Part shown: positions 61,447-64,000 of the stretch, one piece after another
Numbering within the stretch: the first letter of the stretch is position 1
How the letters are laid out: each line of letters starts with the position of its first letter
Assembly (NCBI RefSeq): GCF_000718785.1
Contig: NZ_JOCA01000003.1
Span: forward strand, 62,001-126,000
Direction of reading: 5' to 3'
Length of the DNA: 64,000 nt
Source of the DNA: Streptomyces sp. NRRL WC-3626
GTDB lineage: Bacteria; Actinomycetota; Actinomycetes; Streptomycetales; Streptomycetaceae
The notes under the pieces: generated by a model
The model's database searches: none
What the model was told of the DNA's origin: nothing
The model's input: only the letters and a program-made list of their open reading frames with translations
Position numbers and translations under genes: made by a program

Positions 61447-62355
61447 TCAGACGAGGGCCGCCAGCGTGCGCCGGGCCGCCTCGGCGACCAGGGCGTCGTC
61501 GGCGGCCGCGTCGCGGTCGGGGTGTTCGGTCAGTACGGCGATCACCAGCGGGGCGCCGCGCGGCGGCCAGAGTACGGCGATGTCGTGGGCGCGGCCCCAG
61601 TCGCCGGTGCCCGTCTTGTCGCCCACCTTCCAGTCGCCGGGCACCGCGGCCCGGATGCGCTTGCCGCCGGTGGTGCTGCCGACCAGCCAGTCCGTCAGCA
61701 GGGCGCGTTTCGCGGCCGGCAGGGCGTCGCCGAGGACCAGGGCGCGGTAGTCGGCGGCGACGGCCCGGGGGGTCGTGGTGTCGCGCGGGTCTCCGGGCGG
61801 ATTGCCGTTCAGCTCGGGTTCGGTGTGGTCGAGGCGGCTGATCCGGTCGCCGAGTCCGCGCAGATGGGCGGTGAGCGCGGACGGGCCGCCGATGTCGCGC
61901 AGGAGCAGGTTGGCGGCGGTGTTGTCGCTGTGGCGGACGGCCGCGTCGCAGAGTTCCCGCAGCGTCATGCCGGTGTCGACGTGTCGCCCGGTGACCGGGG
62001 AGTAGGGGACGAGGTCGGCCCGGGTGTAGGTGACGCGCCGGTCCAGGCGGGTGAGCGGGCCCCGGTCCAGTACGGCCGCCGCGGCGAGTGTCTTGAAGGT
62101 GGAGCAGAGCGCGAGGCGTTCGTCGGCGCGGTGGATCACGGTGGCGCCGGTTCCGGTCGCGACGGCGTACACCCCGATCCGGGCGCCGTACTCGCGTTCG
62201 AGGTCGGTGAGGCCGCGGGGGTCGGCCGGGGCGGGGGCCGGGCGGCCGGGAGCGGCGGCTTCCGGGGCGCGTGCGGGGGTGTCGGTGGCACATCCGGCCA
62301 CCGGGACGAGGGCCGCTGCGAGCAGCAACACGCGGCGGGAGGCTGCTGGTGTCAC
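61447..62355 (-). CDS. bla: Class A beta-lactamase, lipoprotein form
   Basis: 302 residues from GTG 62355. The signal peptide LLLAAALVPVAGC has a lipobox Cys. The catalytic motifs are complete: STFK (Ser70, Lys73), SDN (130-132), EPELN (Glu166 loop) and KTGTGDWG (234-236). It hydrolyses penicillin-type antibiotics. It lies 31 bases downstream of the penicillin-binding protein on the same strand, so target and resistance enzyme appear co-transcribed. Confidence 0.95.
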   Translation of the reverse strand: MTPAASRRVLLLAAALVPVAGCATDTPARAPEAAAPGRPAPAPADPRGLTDLEREYGARIGVYAVATGTGATVIHRADERLALCSTFKTLAAAAVLDRGPLTRLDRRVTYTRADLVPYSPVTGRHVDTGMTLRELCDAAVRHSDNTAANLLLRDIGGPSALTAHLRGLGDRISRLDHTEPELNGNPPGDPRDTTTPRAVAADYRALVLGDALPAAKRALLTDWLVGSTTGGKRIRAAVPGDWKVGDKTGTGDWGRAHDIAVLWPPRGAPLVIAVLTEHPDRDAAADDALVAEAARRTLAALV

Positions 62356-62386
62356 GGGGAGGATCTTTCGGTCGTCGGGGGGCGGG

Positions 62387-64000
62387 TCAGGACTCGGGTA
62401 CGGCGGACAGCAGGGAGGCGATCACCGGTCCCGCCGAGCCGCCCCCGGTGACGCCCTCCTCGACCACGCAGGCCACGGCGACGTTGCCCCGGTGGGCGAC
62501 CAGCCAGCCGTTGTTGTCCTGCTCGTCGGAGACCTCGGCGGTGCCGGTCTTGGCGCCGATGTCGCCGGGCAGCCCGGCCAGTACGCGGGCGGTGCCCTCG
62601 GTGACGGTCGCCCGCATGAGGGTGCGCAGCTGGGTCACCACCTCCGGCGGCAGCGGGGTCGTGGTGGTCTCGTCGTCGGTTCCGTCGACGAGCGAGGGCT
62701 GGCGGAAGGTGCCGGACACGGCCGTCGCCGTCACCGACGCCATGATCAGCGGGTTGGCCTGGACGCGGCCCTGTCCGATCATCGACGCGGCCTTCTCCGT
62801 CGCGTCGCGCGGCACCGGCACGGAACCGTCGTACGAGGGGACGCCCACGTGCCAGGTCTGGCCGACGCCGAAGTGCTTCTTCGCCACCTCCCCGAGTTCG
62901 CCGTCGCCGAGCTTGCCGCGCAGGCTGATGAACGCGGTGTTGCAGGACTCGGTGAAGTCCTTGCGGAAGGTGGCGCCCGGGTGTTCGGAGGTCTCCACGT
63001 TCTGGAACCGCTTGCCGACGGTGAGGTACTGGGGGCAGTCCACCACGTCGTCCGGGGCGACCGCGCCCTTCAGCAGCAGGGCCGCGCTGGTGACGATCTT
63101 CCAGGTGGAGCCGGGTGCGTAGGTGCCGGAGACGGCGCGGTTGAAGCCGGTGGCGGGCGAGTTGGCCACGGCGAGGATCTCGCCGTCGTCGATGCGCAGG
63201 GCGACGAGCGAGGCGTTCTTGCCGTCGGCCTCGCCGAGGGCGCGCTCCGCGGCGGCCTGCCAGTCGGCGTCGAGGGTGGTGCGGACGGGGCCTTCGTCCT
63301 TCAGGGTGTCGTCGCCGCCGAAGGACGCCTCCGTACGCTCCACCTTCCCCGTGGCCCGGTCGACGAGTTGCACCGTGCCGCGCGCTCCGCCGCCGTCCGT
63401 ACCCCCGGCGAGCTGTGCCAGGACCGGGGCGAGGGACGGGTGGGTGGTGCCGGAGAGGGTCTCGCCGTCGCGGTCGGTGGCCTCGACCGGCGCGGTCTCC
63501 TCGCGTTCGAGGCGGAACTTCTCCGTGTCGCTGAGCCGGGGGTGGACCAGCGACAGTTTCCACTCCACCTTCCAGGAGCCGTCGTCCGCCTGCCGCAGCG
63601 GCAGCTTCGAGTCGTACGTCCAGACGCCCAGGCCGGTGACGGGCATCCGCGCGGTGAAGGGCACGGTGATCGTGCCGTCGCCGGTGTCCTTCGGTGTCCC
63701 GGCGGTGAGCTTCGGCTCCTCGATGTCGAGGCCGGCGGTGAAGCCCTGCAGCACCTCCTCGGCACGGTCGGGTCCCGTCGTACGGGCCGCGGCCTCGGGC
63801 AGGCGTCCGGCGGACCAGTCGGCGAGGAAGGCGCGGGCCTCGGCCACCGCCTCGGGATCGGGGCCGTCCTCGCCCCCGAAGGGACCGAGACCGGTCGCGT
63901 ACGCCCCGCCGGCGGCGACCGCGGCCACCACCGCGACGGCGGTGAACGCCTTCGCCGTTCTGCGCGGGCGGCGACGGCTGGGGCCGGTGTGAGAGAAGTC
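62387..64000 (-). CDS. MecA_N-type penicillin-binding protein (partial, runs off right edge)
   Basis: The reading frame is open to base 64000 on the minus strand, so the true start lies outside; GTG 63931 would fall inside the membrane span (AFTAVAVVAAVAAGGAYATG). The NTF2-like MecA_N domain starts at EAVAEARAFLADWSAGRLPE. The transpeptidase domain has SxxK in GSTWKIVTS, SxN in ESCNTAFI and KTGT in GAKTGTAEVSDEQDNNGW. No transglycosylase domain, so it is class B. Such proteins cross-link peptidoglycan and often have low beta-lactam affinity. It pairs with the downstream beta-lactamase. Confidence 0.92.
   Translation of the reverse strand, partial: DFSHTGPSRRRPRRTAKAFTAVAVVAAVAAGGAYATGLGPFGGEDGPDPEAVAEARAFLADWSAGRLPEAAARTTGPDRAEEVLQGFTAGLDIEEPKLTAGTPKDTGDGTITVPFTARMPVTGLGVWTYDSKLPLRQADDGSWKVEWKLSLVHPRLSDTEKFRLEREETAPVEATDRDGETLSGTTHPSLAPVLAQLAGGTDGGGARGTVQLVDRATGKVERTEASFGGDDTLKDEGPVRTTLDADWQAAAERALGEADGKNASLVALRIDDGEILAVANSPATGFNRAVSGTYAPGSTWKIVTSAALLLKGAVAPDDVVDCPQYLTVGKRFQNVETSEHPGATFRKDFTESCNTAFISLRGKLGDGELGEVAKKHFGVGQTWHVGVPSYDGSVPVPRDATEKAASMIGQGRVQANPLIMASVTATAVSGTFRQPSLVDGTDDETTTTPLPPEVVTQLRTLMRATVTEGTARVLAGLPGDIGAKTGTAEVSDEQDNNGWLVAHRGNVAVACVVEEGVTGGGSAGPVIASLLSAVPES

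Overview
The window is high-GC actinobacterial chromosome. ECF sigma factors, an SsgA-family protein, a DUF3152 protease-like protein, LuxR/LAL and PadR regulators, GTG starts and overlapping GTGA/ATGA junctions all fit Streptomyces. It splits into a mobile left part, a zone of decayed and duplicated genes, two blocks bounded by tRNA scars, and a more ordinary chromosomal right part.

1-12.1 kb is an integrative element: integrase, excisionase, XRE repressor, a DnaD-like replication protein, a DnaC-like ATPase that appears to start at CTG, a dense array of 22 GGACCG/CGGTCC hexamers, a triple-hairpin candidate oriT, MobC and relaxase. It has no recognisable FtsK/Tra translocase, so it looks mobilizable rather than self-transmissible. 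Its cargo includes a compact candidate RiPP locus: a 38-residue peptide, an asparagine-synthetase-like PP-loop enzyme without the N-terminal Cys, and a SAM methyltransferase. A four-gene operon of very small proteins and an XRE-TPR regulator with an internally repeated partner protein follow.

12.1-23.6 kb holds a SpoIIE-type phosphatase, four intact DUF5994 genes, a fatty-acid desaturase and an SRPBCC pair. Between and after them lie relics: a frameshifted TerC fragment, a collapsed second copy of the phosphatase-DUF5994-desaturase block, an NmrA pseudogene and a further DUF5994 fragment.

Three remnants of the 3' half of a tRNA-Gly(CCC) gene lie in the same orientation at 23.56, 29.33 and 41.42 kb, the first two followed by matching terminator hairpins. 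They delimit an ABC-transporter/PadR block and a block with an MMPL exporter, two two-component systems, DUF1326 and DUF2182 proteins, a DUF3152 protein and a PIG-L deacetylase. I infer serial integration at one tRNA-Gly gene whose intact copy should lie just left of the window. A VapBC pair sits against the third scar.

42-64 kb carries regulators (anti-sigma-like kinase, GntR, SsgA-like, three ECF sigma factors, a LAL regulator), a TerD protein, secreted and lipoproteins, a NodB deacetylase, an ECF41 sigma factor beside an NAD(P)/FAD oxidoreductase, a secreted pectate-lyase-like protein behind a LacI-type palindrome, an orphan sugar-binding lipoprotein, and a class A beta-lactamase beside a MecA_N-type penicillin-binding protein that runs off the right edge.
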